From: Hedera helix
Taxonomy: Eukaryota > Streptophyta > Magnoliopsida > Apiales > Araliaceae
NCBI GenBank assembly: GCA_947179155.2
Contig: OX359282.1
Span: 15,464,510-15,528,509 of the forward strand
Direction: 5' to 3'
DNA: 64,000 bases
Below, piece after piece: positions 1 to 10,166 of the stretch. Positions within the stretch are counted from its first letter, which is position 1, and each line of letters begins with the position of its first letter. A program made the translations under genes and the position numbers. The notes under the pieces are model-generated. The model was not told the origin of the DNA. It saw only the letters and a program-made list of their open reading frames with translations, and made no database searches.

Positions 1-28
1 GTAATAATATTAAAAATACTACTACTAT

Positions 29-69
<41 letters not shown>

Positions 70-640
70 ATAATAATAATAATAATAATAATTAATATAA
101 TAATAATAATAATAGTAATAATAATAATAATAGTAATAGTAATCATAATAATAATAATAATAATACCGATAATAATAATATTTATAATTTTTATATTTTA
201 TTATTGCCTTAATAATAATACAGATAATAATAATATTTTTATTTTTTAAATTTTAATCTAATTTTAATATATTTTTTCGTTAGTAATAATAATAACAATA
301 ATAACAATAATAATAATAATAACAACAACAACAACAATAATAGTTATAATAATAGTATTAATAATAACAATAATAATTATAATATAGTAATAATAATAAT
401 AATAATAATACTGATAATAATAATATCCATAATAATAATAATATTGATAATAATAATAATACAAATAATAATAAATATGATAATAATAATAATAATAATA
501 CTGATAATAATAATATCCATAATAATTATAATAATAATACCGATAATAATAAAATTTATAATTTTTATATTTTATATTTTCTTAATAATAATATAGATAA
601 TAATAATATTTTTATTTTTTAAATTTTAATTTAATTTTTC
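1..640. repeat. AAT/ATT trinucleotide microsatellite tract
   Basis: The tract is almost pure TAA/ATA/ACT trinucleotide repeat, with an ACT run near 17-68 and AAT runs elsewhere. It also holds a higher-order duplication. The block at about 161-285 (AATACCGATAATAATA, then a TTTATATTTTAT stretch, ending TTTTTTCGTTA) recurs at about 536-645 with small changes. Tyr/Ile-rich open frames here are microsatellite translation and not genes. Confidence 0.95.
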
Positions 641-676
641 GTTATACCGTGCCTTCAGGCACGGGCAATTACTAGT
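641..676 (+). mobile_element. Candidate Helitron 3' terminus
   Basis: A 7-bp GC-rich stem (CCGTGCC at 647-653, GGCACGG at 658-664) closes a TTCA loop. It is followed 7 nt later by CTAG (672-675) and then T. A short hairpin a few bases before CTRR, with insertion before T, is the standard 3' end of plant Helitrons. The 5' TC end was not identified and may lie in the microsatellite or outside the window. The neighbouring DNA on the right is an Athila-like gag remnant, which would be the insertion target. Confidence 0.45.
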
Positions 677-677
677 A

Positions 678-980
678 AATATTACATTATATCAGGTGAG
701 AGTAACTTTCTTGTGTGCTAAATTGATGCTATCTCACGTGACAAAGGAAATGACAGCACTTCTGTATTCTATTGTGCGAGGGAAGTCTATTGACATTAAC
801 GAAATCATTAAAGCTTCCATCACAAGAGCTTTGAAAGGGAGTACATCAGGTTGACTGCCTCACCCATCCTCGATATGTGAGTTTTGCCGAAGAGTAGTTG
901 TGAAATGCAGTGAAGATGAAATGTTGCAGCCATCAATGACGCTAATAGATCATCCTATGATAGCACGGTATAAAGTGTAG
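678..980 (+). pseudogene. Athila-like gag / 'putative plant transposon protein' fragment
   Basis: One frame runs from 678 to TAG at 978-980 with a single internal TGA at 852-854. It reads TALLYSIVRGKSIDINEIIK, then (after the TGA) LPHPSSICEFCRRV. This resembles the plant transposon protein domain found in Athila-type and TR-GAG elements, which typically has an LLYAI..GKSINV segment and an LPFPSLI..LCRRAGV segment. The product would be a Gag-like structural protein. The copy is truncated at both ends and inactive. A candidate Helitron end abuts its left side. The family assignment rests on motif memory, not on a search. Confidence 0.55.
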
Positions 981-2193
981 GAAGGAGGTGAATCACATCT
1001 CTGATGACTTGGATTTATTATGGTTCCTTCTTTACTGGTAGCTGAGACGAGACCTTCTTCTTCAGAGCCTCCTGCCTTCGCTTTTCTGCTTTCCCCTGAG
1101 TTTGTTGTTGAACTATGAAAGCTACAAAGGAGGATGGATCACCAGAATAGTTATATTACTCAACGCTAAGAGACAATGCATGTTTATAATTTGGGTTTTA
1201 ACACGACGTTAGTTCAATCCTTTGCGAGCTAGGGAATTGCATGATCTGTCCCGATCCAATTTCCTGACCCTCTAGTGCTTCTAGTTTACCCACCTCCAGA
1301 CTTAGAGAATGAGCAGGTCGACAGCGATGCCTAATCTACTCAACAAGGGAGTCCTCTATTCTTAACTTTCTTTATTGTAACAATAAGAACATTGTTGTCG
1401 TTAAGTTTGGGGGTGTTAGTTTTTATAGATGCATTTAGTATTTTAGCTTTTGTTTTGACATCTAGGATCATGCATTTATATATTTAGTAGGTTTTTATGT
1501 TATGTTCATAGCATATTGCATGTTGCATATAGGATTATTTTGGTTAGGAAAACTTGAGCAATGTTTTGATGTCAATGAATTTTTTTTTTTTGGCAAATGA
1601 TTAAAACTTTAATTAATTGATAACTCTTGTGAAGTAGATAAACGGTGCTAGTCTATGTCTTAACTGTTTGCTAAGTTTTCCTTTACTTGAGATCCTTGGA
1701 ACTTATATGCACTTTATTCAGTGTGTTAAGCTAGTTAAAACTTATATTAAGTTTATTGAATTGGATGCTTATGAAAGATAGGAGTATCATCTATAACTTA
1801 TTTGATTGTGTCTTAAATAAATAAATACTTCAATGTCCATCGAATGAATTATAGATATTTGTGCTAAAAAGTATGATGGTTAAAAGTAGTTTGACTAGTC
1901 TGTTTTTGTGACATTTGTTACTCAAATTAGTAAGCCCTTAGGAATGTCTCTACACCTAGTGCCTTAAAGCAAACTAGTTTGGGAGTCATTGATCGAACAT
2001 TCGTGACATGAGTAACTCTGAAAAACCTAAGAAAAAGAGACATTAGATAAGTTAATAACAAGAAAAAATAGAAAGAAGAATAAAAAAAATTAATTCAGCG
2101 AGATAAAACGTAAGGCGTACTCGTTTTAAGAATAAAATAGATGTGTGAAAAGTAAGGGTATAGAGATGCATGGTAATTTTATAATTAGATTTT
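981..2193 (+). other. Athila-like 3' region, noncoding, with AAGTTTGGGGGTG box
   Basis: No convincing coding frame is visible. The AAGTTTGGGGGTG box at 1403-1415 is the purine-rich sequence usually found just after the gag-pol or ORF1 region in Athila/Tat-group elements. The remaining roughly 780 bp to the E1 insertion is AT-rich and featureless, as expected of the long 3' noncoding part of these elements. It should continue at 53329 on the other side of E1. Confidence 0.4.
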
Positions 2194-2441
2194 ATACTTG
2201 TGACGACCCCAAATCTGGGTTCCATGACATCGAGTTTGATTCTCACTATTTCAAAACATAATAACAACTAAATACACAGTCTTCATTAATTTAGCGAAAA
2301 ATACATATTGTTCCTTACAAAAAGGTAATACAATCCCAATGTCTTTAACCTTAACATTCATCAGATCTATCTTAAGAGATTACAAAATATTTACAAAGGT
2401 AATTACGTATTAAGCAATTAATTAACATGCAATAATCTAAT

Positions 2442-2495
2442 CTAAGCTTTGATTTTTCCCTTGCCTTTGTCCTTTTTAAAGCATTCGGGCTTTGC
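2442..2495 (-). other. L1 splice acceptor and short basic peptide frame
   Basis: On the minus strand a pyrimidine-rich TTTTTTCAG ends at 2495. After two bases an open frame reads KPECFKKDKGKGKIKA and stops at 2442-2444. The box ACTTGCTGAG lies about 45 nt upstream of the AG. The same arrangement in the same phase occurs in L2, L3, L4 and the E2 LTR. Whether it is translated is unknown. The purine-rich AAGAAG core could instead be a splicing enhancer. Confidence 0.4.
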
Positions 2496-2712
2496 TGAAA
2501 AAATAAGTCATGATATAGTAAGAATAAGCAATTAGCTTGCTCAGCAAGTTTAAGAACAGGTAATACAAGATATTGAATGAGAAATTTCATCAAGGGTTTC
2601 AACAATAGATAATAATTGTGAAAGAACAAGAATTAATTTTTCAATGTAAAATAAATGATTGAATCTTTACTGCTGAGTAGCCTCAAGGACCATGAACTAC
2701 TGCTTAAGGTAA

Positions 2713-2734
2713 GTCAGATATATATATATCTGAC
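2713..2734. repeat. 22-nt perfect palindrome in L1
   Basis: GTCAGATATAT and its exact inverse meet head to head. L2 has an 18-nt version at 50729-50746 that is shorter by one TA step on each side. The two differ only in TA copy number. Confidence 0.8.
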
Positions 2735-3410
2735 ACCTTGATAGTTTGGTACTTAAGGGATCAACCTCTTGTACCCTAAGTATATACATAACACTCAGAC
2801 ATCTTGCGCAAAGGTCGATTTCCAGAATATAATCCCCTTATCCAGGGTTGTTCGTTCTCAGCCTTATTATAAGAATCTGCACCAACCAATGGTTTGAATA
2901 AGTTCTTAAAAATATTCAAGTTGATGAATTTATACATGTAATGTCTAGCTGAAACAATTAGCTTAGACACTTTTAAACAGTACTTGAATTAATGAACTAT
3001 AATTTCTGCAAATGCAATATGTGTGAATACAATAACAATATTGATGTGGAATAATTTTAAATAATTAAACCACATAAAACTCTTACAATATTAAATACAA
3101 GTTTAAGTGTGGGAAACTTGCTCAATAATAATTTGAGTAGGGTTAAAGAACTTGCCTCGTTTGTTGATTGCTGCTAACCAATTCAAGTTAATATCCTTTG
3201 AATGAACCTAACAATTTATCAAGTTGATCTTTCAATTAGTATCATATATAGGTTAATAAAATAACCTTCGTATATCTTAACTTACCTACACTTAATTACA
3301 TAATTAAATAATTAAGATATATTAAACACTTAGAAAATATTATCATTATTTGATAATATTTTAATCACATAAAATCTATATTAATCATTTAATATAGTTT
3401 AAACTTCTAT

Positions 3411-3877
3411 TTAATATTATTAATCATTTAATAATATTTTATTCACTTTATAATATTATTAATCATTTAATAATATTTTATTCATTTATTAATATTATTA
3501 ATCATTTAATGATATTTTATTTATTTTCTAATATTATTAATTATTGAATAATATTTTATTAACTTTATAATATTATTAATCATTTAATAATATTTTATTC
3601 ATTTTCTAATATTATTAATCATTTAATGATATTATATCAACTTTATAATATTATTAATCATTTAATAATATTATATTAACTTTATAATATTATTAATCCT
3701 TTAATAATATTTTATTCATTTTCTAATATTATTAATTATTTAATAATATTTTATTAACTTTCTAATATTATTAATCATTTAATAATATTTTATTTATTTT
3801 CTAATATTATTAATCATTTAATAATATTTTATTTATTTTCTAATATTATTAATGTTTAATAATATTCATTCCTTTTT
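3411..3877. repeat. L1 array of about twelve 39-bp AT-rich hairpin units
   Basis: The unit is TAATATTATTAAT, then CATTTAATAATATTTTATT plus a variable 7-bp spacer, about 39 bp in all. Each unit is self-complementary (AATATTATTAA...TTAATAATATT). Similar arrays occupy the same relative place in L2, L3 and, in reverse orientation, L4. Confidence 0.85.
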
Positions 3878-4679
3878 AACTTGTTAAATTAACTCTCTAT
3901 AATATTTAAATCACATTAATTGGATCCAATAATAATAAAATATTTTTAAAAATATTTTTCAACTTTCTGACCCTAACTGGCAAAATCGACCCGACCCGAC
4001 CTAGTTCGGAAAATATTTATTTTCCTGAAAAATGCACTGCGCCTCGGCACAGTGTTTTGAACTAAACATTGTGCCCTAGCACAGTACTGCAAAATGAAAT
4101 TCTAACTTTTTTAGATTTTTCAATTTTGACACTTCTGATTTAAACTTGCATAAAATAAAATCTACCTATCCAAATGACACAAAATTAGTTTTTTTTTTTT
4201 ATCTTTCTAACGTCTTGTTTTACAACATTTCATAGTTTGTTCACATTTTTGAAAACGTTTTAACATGAAATTTACGATTGATCCATCTAGGGTTTCCAAA
4301 ATGACATATTTTGCGGTAAAAGCTATAATTTCTTTATTTTTCCATCTTTTTAAGAGATTCAAGTTGGGTTACCTTTATAACTCATGCATATAACTTTCTA
4401 GCAATAGAAATCAAATATATAACTTGTATATATCAAACTACCACAATAAATAACACCTAGCTAACTAGCGTTTTACCAGTAAAATATTATATGAACTTTT
4501 CCTCTACTTATTTGCATACCACACATATAAATACATGTATTAAATATACTGAACCATGAATCTGCCTATATAACATAACTTTAGACTTATAGAGCATCAA
4601 AATAAGTTTTGAATCGTTAAAAATATATTTTAACCATAGAAATGAAAAGATTAAGGTATAAAACACTTTTAAACTTTTT

Positions 4680-4733
4680 TTACTTGAATGCTCTCCTTCT
4701 CTTGGCAATGAACTTAGCTAGAGACTCTATCAT
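4680..4733 (-). other. Candidate leader-exon mini-ORF in L1
   Basis: Downstream of the LTR TATA box an ATG opens a 17-codon frame, MIESLAKFIAKRRRAFK. A similar SL..F..KRRR pattern is seen in L3 (from ATG at 56586-56588) and in L4 (about 47440-47510, no ATG). L2 has lost the ATG. A weak donor (CAA|GTAAAA) overlaps its end. Its phase does not join cleanly to the KPE peptide frame at 2442-2492, so a direct fusion is not supported. Confidence 0.3.
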
Positions 4734-4880
4734 GTCTACTAGATATACACTCCTAGTGTAATGCTTCTCAAGCTCTCACTAGCTTTCTAGCTTCTCTTTT
4801 AAAACTCTAGAACTTCTCTCTATTTTTTTCTCTAAGAAAGTGATGAACAATGAACAAACTCTTCTCCACACAATAGAGCT

Positions 4881-4892
4881 CTTTTTTATAGC
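4881..4892 (-). promoter_or_regulatory. TATA box of the L1 LTR
   Basis: The minus strand reads GCTATAAAAAAGAGCTC. L2 keeps the same element as GCTATAAATAAGAGCTC at 52868-52879. It lies about 730 bp into the LTR, so the transcribed R-U5 part would be roughly 2.6 kb, unusually long unless spliced. Confidence 0.6.
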
Positions 4893-5617
4893 ACAATTCT
4901 CATAATCCAAAATGTATATATATACAACATATAAGTCTACAATTTTACTAACCCATATTATCTTCAATCTCACCATTGCTAGGTTTTAGGGATTTCTAGT
5001 CCTTTAATTTGAATAACAAGCTATCATCAAATCAAGCAACCAAAAGTGTTTGACACACTCAATCACAAAACCACACCCCCCCCTAGGTGACTGGCCAAAT
5101 GGCCTTAAAATGGCCAATTTTTGGTTTAATTTTATATCAAATATATACATATATATCTCACATGACATACATAATACATATATACATAAATACATCATTT
5201 AAATCACCAACATGATCCCATAATGATCAATACTTACATTTTATTTTGGTCACATGTTTGGACCATTAAATTAATTTCATTTGGGCTTCATTACAAGTAC
5301 AAATGGGCTACTAGTTAAATTAATTAACCTAGCAACCTTTGGGTTATCAATTAATTACAACATGGATACATTATGTAAACTACTAGATTAATTCATTGGT
5401 CCTAGTTTATTAATTCTTTTGGACTTAAAATTATAATCCAATTAGACTTGCTTTAATTAATCATACCACCTTGCTACATTATTAAATAAATATACACATA
5501 CATAAGTATATTCATTTAATTATATAAATGCACAATTAATTTATACAAAATTTTAATTCATTGATAATTATTTAATAATTATAATTACAATGTAACTTAT
5601 AATTCGTGGTTATTACA

Positions 5618-5630
5618 TTCTCCCCCCTAT
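5618..5630 (-). other. E1 polypurine tract
   Basis: The minus strand reads ATAGGGGGGAGAA directly before the LTR start TGTAATAACC, the position expected for plus-strand DNA priming. The preceding GAGGACGAAATTC is a common 3' end of plant chromovirus pol regions. Confidence 0.85.
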
Positions 5631-5663
5631 AAGAATTTCGTCCTCAGAATTACAAATTTAAAG

Positions 5664-6071
5664 TTACTCAAAAAGATTCAGATAGTTATTCCTCATCTTT
5701 TCTTTAAGTTCCCACGTAGCTTCTACAACGTTGTGGTTCCTCCAAAGTACTTTGACAGAATTTGCAACCTTATTTCGTAAATTATGCTCTTTCCTATCTA
5801 ATATCTGGATAGAAATTTTTTCATATGATAAGTCTTTCTCAACTTGTATTAGCGCATAAGATATGATGTGTTTGTAATCAGGCTTGTATGGCCGCAACAC
5901 TGACACCTGAAATACATTATGAATATGCTCCAGTTCATGAGGTAGAGCTACCTCGTATGCCACTTCACCTATTCTCTTCAAGATTTCAAATGGTTCTATA
6001 AACCTCGGGCTCAATTTTCCCTTCTTCCCAAATCTGATATTTCCTTTCCAGGGAGACACCTTTATAAACAC
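5664..6071 (-). pseudogene. E1 integrase C-terminus and chromodomain
   Basis: The 135-codon frame begins in the integrase GPY/F module (KLSPRFIEPFEILKRIGEVA, where GPF has become EPF). It continues through VFQVSVLRPYKPDYKH to a chromodomain, from about residue 86 (IQILDRKEHNLRNKVANSV) through KVLWRNHNVVEATWELKEKM. The Trp/Thr/Trp spacing of the chromodomain core is kept. This module tethers chromovirus integration complexes to chromatin marks. It is followed within 50 bp by the PPT, the normal end of pol in this lineage. Upstream (6072-6224) the frame is broken by stops and shifts. Confidence 0.8.
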
Positions 6072-6930
6072 AAAATTTCCTACTTCAAAATCTCGCTTCT
6101 GTCGATGTAGGTCTGCATATTTATTCTAGAGGTCCTGAGCTACTACTAGCCGAGTTACTCTGATGATTTCTACAGTCTGTTACACCAATTCCGGCCCCAA
6201 CAGTCGACGTTCTCCCACTTCATCCTAACATAAAGGTGTTCTACATTGTTTCCTATATAAAGCTTCGTAAGGCGACATGCCTATGCTCGCATGATAACTG
6301 TTATTATATACAAATTCAACTAAAGGTAGATGGTCCTCCCAACTGCCCTTGAAATCTATCACACAGATTCTGAGCATATCTTCCAATGTCTGAATTGTTC
6401 TCTCACTTTGCCCATCAATCTGCGGATGATACGTTGTACTCATTCTTAACTGCGTCCCCATTCTTTCCTGAAAACTCCTCCAGAATTTTGATGTGAAACA
6501 CGGATCTCTATTTGACACAATTAATATCGGCACTCCATGTCTTAAAACTATCTCTTTAATAAATAGTTTGGCTAACTGATCCAAACTGAACTTAATTTTG
6601 ATCGGCAAAAAGTGCGCTGACTTTATTAGTTGATCTATAATTAACCATATCGTGTCGTATCCTTTCTGTGTTGCTGGAAGTCCTACCATAAAATCCATTA
6701 TGATATGCTTCCATTTCCATTCAGGAATCTCTAACGGCTGTAATAACCCGCTTGGTCTCTGATGTTCTGCCTTTATCCTCTGACAAGTTAGGCATCGGCT
6801 GACACATTCTGCAACCTCCCTTTTCATATTTGACCACTAAAAATGTTGACGTAGATCTTGATACATCTTCGTACTACTAGGACGTATTAAGTATCTTGTA
6901 CTGTAGGCCTCTTGCAAAATCTCCTATCGT
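6072..6930 (-). pseudogene. E1 integrase (zinc finger and DDE core), defective
   Basis: The 200-codon frame 6225-6827 starts at the second half of the H2C2 zinc finger (CVSRCLTC) and covers the DDE core. First Asp is at residue 45 (MDF). The second position, SNRDP at 105-109, has Asn where Asp is normal. Glu142 in DGQSERTIQTLED is correctly spaced 35 residues after position 106. The loss of the second catalytic Asp would abolish strand transfer even without the stops. The first zinc-finger half lies in a broken stretch at about 6828-6930. The enzyme would insert element cDNA into the genome. Confidence 0.8.
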
Positions 6931-7602
6931 AATTCAGGCACTAATGGTACCCAAATACGATTTTTAAATCTTAACAATCTTTTGCTATCCACTTTGAACT
7001 TGACCTCCTCTCCATCCATCATTCTCTTCCTTATCCTATCACATTCTTCATCTTTGTCTTGAGCCTCTTTCACCTTATCTAATAAGGTTGGGCTCGCTTC
7101 CATCCCTAGTGACTCCTTTGAATTTTTCACCTCCAACTCTATTCGAGCCATTTCTTTTACCAGTTCTTCGTGGTCTGTCAATACAAATAACTTCTCTCTA
7201 CTCTTTCTGGTTAGAGCATCTGTTACTACGTTGGCTTTGTCGGGATGATATCGAATCTCACAATCATAATCCTTGATCAATTCTAACCATCTCATCTACC
7301 TCGTGTTCAACTCCTTTTGTGTGAAAATATACTTTAGACTTTTATGATCTGTGAATATCTCACATTTTCCCTATATAAATAATGCCACCAAATTTTAAGG
7401 GCAAACACTACCGCTGCTAACTCCAAGTCATAGGTAGAGTATCCCTTATCATAATCTATTAATTTTCTTGATGCATACGAAATGACCTTGCCGTTCTGCA
7501 TAAGCACACAACCTAGTCCCTTATGTGATGCATCACTATAGACCATAAAACCTCTCGTGTCGTCTGGTAACGTTAACATAGATGCTTCACTAAATCTCTT
7601 CT
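6924..7602 (-). pseudogene. E1 RNase H and linker to integrase
   Basis: The frame 7334-7579 holds the RNase H start (FMVYSDASHKGLGCVLMQNG, catalytic Asp in YSDAS) and TYDLELAAVVFALKIWWHYL. A frame change follows near 7330. The next frame (6924-7295) carries MRWLELIKDYDCEIRYHPDK and ANVVTDALTRKS, the usual RNase H end, then a charged linker toward the integrase zinc finger. RNase H removes RNA from the RNA/DNA hybrid during reverse transcription. At least one stop and one shift separate it from RT. Confidence 0.8.
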
Positions 7603-8562
7603 TTAACTCCTAAAAACTCTCCCGCACTTCTCCGTCCATACATATTTCACTGTCTTTGTCAAATTTGTCAACGGCATTGCTATCTTTGAGAAATCTTTGA
7701 TAAACCTCCGATAATAACCCGCTAACCCTAAGAAATTTCTAATCTCCGTCGGCATCCTTGGTTGTTCCCAATTCATCACCGCTTCCACTTTTGTAGGATC
7801 CACTGAAACTATTTCCTTGTCAATAACATGACCTAGAATTTGAACTCTCTCCAACCTGAATTCATACTTTAAACATTTGGCATAAAACTGCTCCTTCCTT
7901 AATATCTCCAACACCAATTTTAAATGTTCAGCGTGCTCCTCTCTTGTTTTGGAATAAACCAAAATATCGTCAATGAACACTGCTATAAATTTATCCAAGT
8001 ATTGCTTAAATATTCTGTTCATCATGTCCATAAATGCGGCTGGCGGATTTTTCAGTCCAAATGACATCACCAGAAACTCATAATGGTCGTAACGAGTTCT
8101 GAATGTCGTCTTGGGTACGTCCTTCTTTCTTACTGTTAACTGATGATAACCATTCCTTAAGTCAATCTTTGAAGAGCACTTCGCCCCTTTTAGTTGATCA
8201 AATAGATTGTCAATTCTTGGTAACGAGTACTTGTTCTTAATCGTTACTTTGTTTAACTCTCTATAGTCTATACAAAGTCTCATCGATCCATCATTCTTCT
8301 TTACAAATAGTACAGGTGCTCCCCATAGAGAACCACTTGGCTGAATGTACTTTCCATCTAACAATTCTTGTAACTGAACCATCAACTCCCTCATTTCTAT
8401 CGGAGCCATCCTATATGGTGCATTTGATATTGATGTTGTCCCTGACACTAAATCAATCACAAATTCTATCTCCCTATTTGGCGAAAAACCTGACAGTTCA
8501 TCTGGGAAAACATCTATGAACTCTTTAACTACTGGTATTTGTTCCATCTTAGGATTCACCAT
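7603..8562 (-). pseudogene. E1 reverse transcriptase
   Basis: This 319-codon frame is the longest intact pol piece of E1. It starts in the PR-RT linker (VVKEFIDVFPDEL). RT motifs are in order: FVKKNDGSMRLCIDYRELN (about 86-104), the first catalytic Asp in KIDLRNGYHQ (about 134), FLVMSFGLKNPPAAF (about 163-177), the FIDD box at 196-199 and ILGHVIDKE. It ends at a stop in the RT-RNase H linker (EKCGRVFRS). It would copy element RNA into DNA. Neighbours on both sides are remnants of the same polyprotein. Confidence 0.88.
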
Positions 8563-9062
8563 TTATATATCCACCACATGTGTCAGATATCCTATACATC
8601 TTTTCTTCAATAATTTCTTGGCCTGCATCATCGTCAGACAACAAGATTGTCTTAACGACTTGCTGCCATAAAATACGACCTTAGACTTATTTGGTGTCTT
8701 AAGGTGTATACACTACTTCTGACAATTAATTACCACTCCGTGGTTAAACAACCAATCCATTTTGAGTATAACGTAAAACTCCCCCAAACGTGTCGGAATT
8801 AAGTTCACACTTAACTTCTGACCCCTGATTTCTACACAACAGTTTCTATGTATATACTCTACAGGAATCACTTCTTTATTTGCAACTTCTATATTCATAG
8901 GATTTTCTAACTTTTCTCTAGGCAAATTCTAACCGTTTAGCGAAATCATCAGACACAAATGAACATGTAGCACCCGAATAAAAATAATACATAAGCATTT
9001 ATATTATTAATCGGAATAATACCTGACACCACGTCTTTAGATTCCACAACGTCTTGCACTGT
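8563..9062 (-). pseudogene. E1 aspartic protease region, broken
   Basis: The best frame (8713-8925) reads VEIRGQKLSVNLIPTRLGEF and then YVILKMDWLFNHGVVINC. This is the C-terminal part of the gypsy retropepsin, where FDVILGMDWL is usual. The N-terminal active site triad is not intact in any frame I can follow. The stretch 8563-8712 is PR-RT spacer with stops. It would have processed the Gag-Pol polyprotein. Confidence 0.65.
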
Positions 9063-9095
9063 CATGTTAAAAGTCCGTGCTGTCGGCTTGTTTTG

Positions 9096-10166
9096 TTACA
9101 CCAGCCCTCCAATGGTAAGCTTACTGTTGTTTCCCTTATATGCACTCCCTTCGTCACTCTTCCTCTTCGGACAATCTTTGAACTGGTGGTCCACAGCTCC
9201 ACATGAGAAACAACATCCTTTATTAGGTTTGGGACAATTAGAAGCGATATGCCCTTCTTGCCCACAATTGTAACAGGCGTTCTTGCCCTTCATGCGTTCC
9301 CCTGAATGATTCTTCCCGCATTTACTGCATTTGTTCCCTTTCTTCTGGTCGCTTCCCTGGAGTGTCCCAGAACTATTGTTGTTCCACTTGTGCTTATTGT
9401 TGTTGTTGCCTCCACTGTTATTATTCTTATTTCCACCTTCACTTCTCTTTTTGTTCCTTTCTTGGTTATACTTAGATAACGCCTCGTTTCCTCCTTCAGC
9501 TATGATTGATTTCTCCAGTAGAGTTGAGAATGAATCAATTTGTAGCACTACCACCTTGTTGAATATCCAAGGTTTCAAACAATTCTCAAATCTCCTGACC
9601 TTGCATTCCTCCGTGTCAACTTGATGCGGAGCGAACCTGACCAACTCATTAAATTTTGCTACATACTCTGGTACCGACATATTCTCCTGCTTTAGTTCTA
9701 TAAATCTAACCTCCATTCTACTTTTCATACTTTTTGGAAAATAGTTCTCATCAAATATCTACTTAAATCTTACCCATGACACCACACCTTCTCCAGTCCT
9801 ATTCTGATTAGCTTCCCAACAGAAATTGGCTTCCCCCTTCATCATGTAGGTAGCAAAAATAGTCTTTTACTCATCTGCCACTCTTGAAATAACAAACGAA
9901 TTTAATATCTCCTTTATCTATGACTAGACTTCGATTGGGTCTGTCGTTCCCTTAAACTCCGGCGGTCCGACTGGTTTGAAGTCTTTGAAATTTGCTAACT
10001 GATTTGATGGTGGCGGCGGATTTCCTACTATTGGATGTCGATTATGCATTGCTTCTACCAGCATATCGACAAAGTTCTGCATTGGGTATACGTTGCGTCT
10101 ACTCTCGTCGTTATTAATTGACCCTTCTCCTCCTTGATTTCTTGGAGGTTGTCTACGTGGTGTCAT
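9096..10166 (-). pseudogene. E1 gag
   Basis: ATG at 10164-10166 opens MTPRRQPPRNQGGEG. The N-terminal frame (9924-10166) stops after FKGTTDPIEV. The retrotransposon-gag fold continues in 9750-9923 with extra stops. A long frame (9096-9728) then carries FIELKQENMSVPEYVAKFNE, an Asn/Gly/Lys-rich spacer and two CCHC knuckles: CYNCGQEGHIASNC and CFSCGAVDHQFKDC. The knuckles bind element RNA. Length (about 357 codons) is normal for this lineage. Plus-strand frames opposite it are shadows. Confidence 0.85.

Larger units (their letters stand above)
2199..5617 (-). repeat. E1 3' LTR (L1), 3.42 kb
   Basis: The plus-strand sequence begins TGTGACGACCCC and ends GGTTATTACA, next to a PPT. It aligns along its length with 37622-37669 plus 50264-53323. 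From 5' to 3' on the element strand it contains a (TA)-rich stretch, TATA box (about 4883-4890), leader exon candidate (4680-4733), an array of 39-bp AT hairpins (3411-3877), a palindrome (2713-2734), an ACTTGCTGAG box, a 3' splice-like site and a short basic peptide frame (2442-2492). L2 lacks about 290 bp present here around 4930-5225. Confidence 0.92.

Noticed and set aside
264..464. 66-codon Tyr/Ile-rich minus-strand frame
   Set aside because: Pure translation of the AAT/ATT microsatellite with no protein-like composition.
2776..2970. 64-codon frame with a close counterpart at 50789-50983
   Set aside because: The two are the paired LTRs of E1, so similarity is expected. In the homologous stretch of L3 the frame is interrupted within about 25 codons, and no motif is recognisable.
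3411..3877. CRISPR-like array
   Set aside because: Units and 'spacers' are all AT-rich variants of one hairpin, in plant LTR DNA with no cas genes.
4680..4733. Direct splicing of the L1 mini-ORF onto the KPE peptide at 2442-2492
   Set aside because: The visible donor leaves the wrong phase, and in L3 and L4 the candidate donors also mismatch. An extra exon would be needed, so I do not claim a fused protein.
8316..8519. Plus-strand frames opposite E1 pol and gag (also 7088-7276, 9064-9273, 9331-9624)
   Set aside because: Shadows of clear minus-strand RT, RNase H linker and gag sequence.
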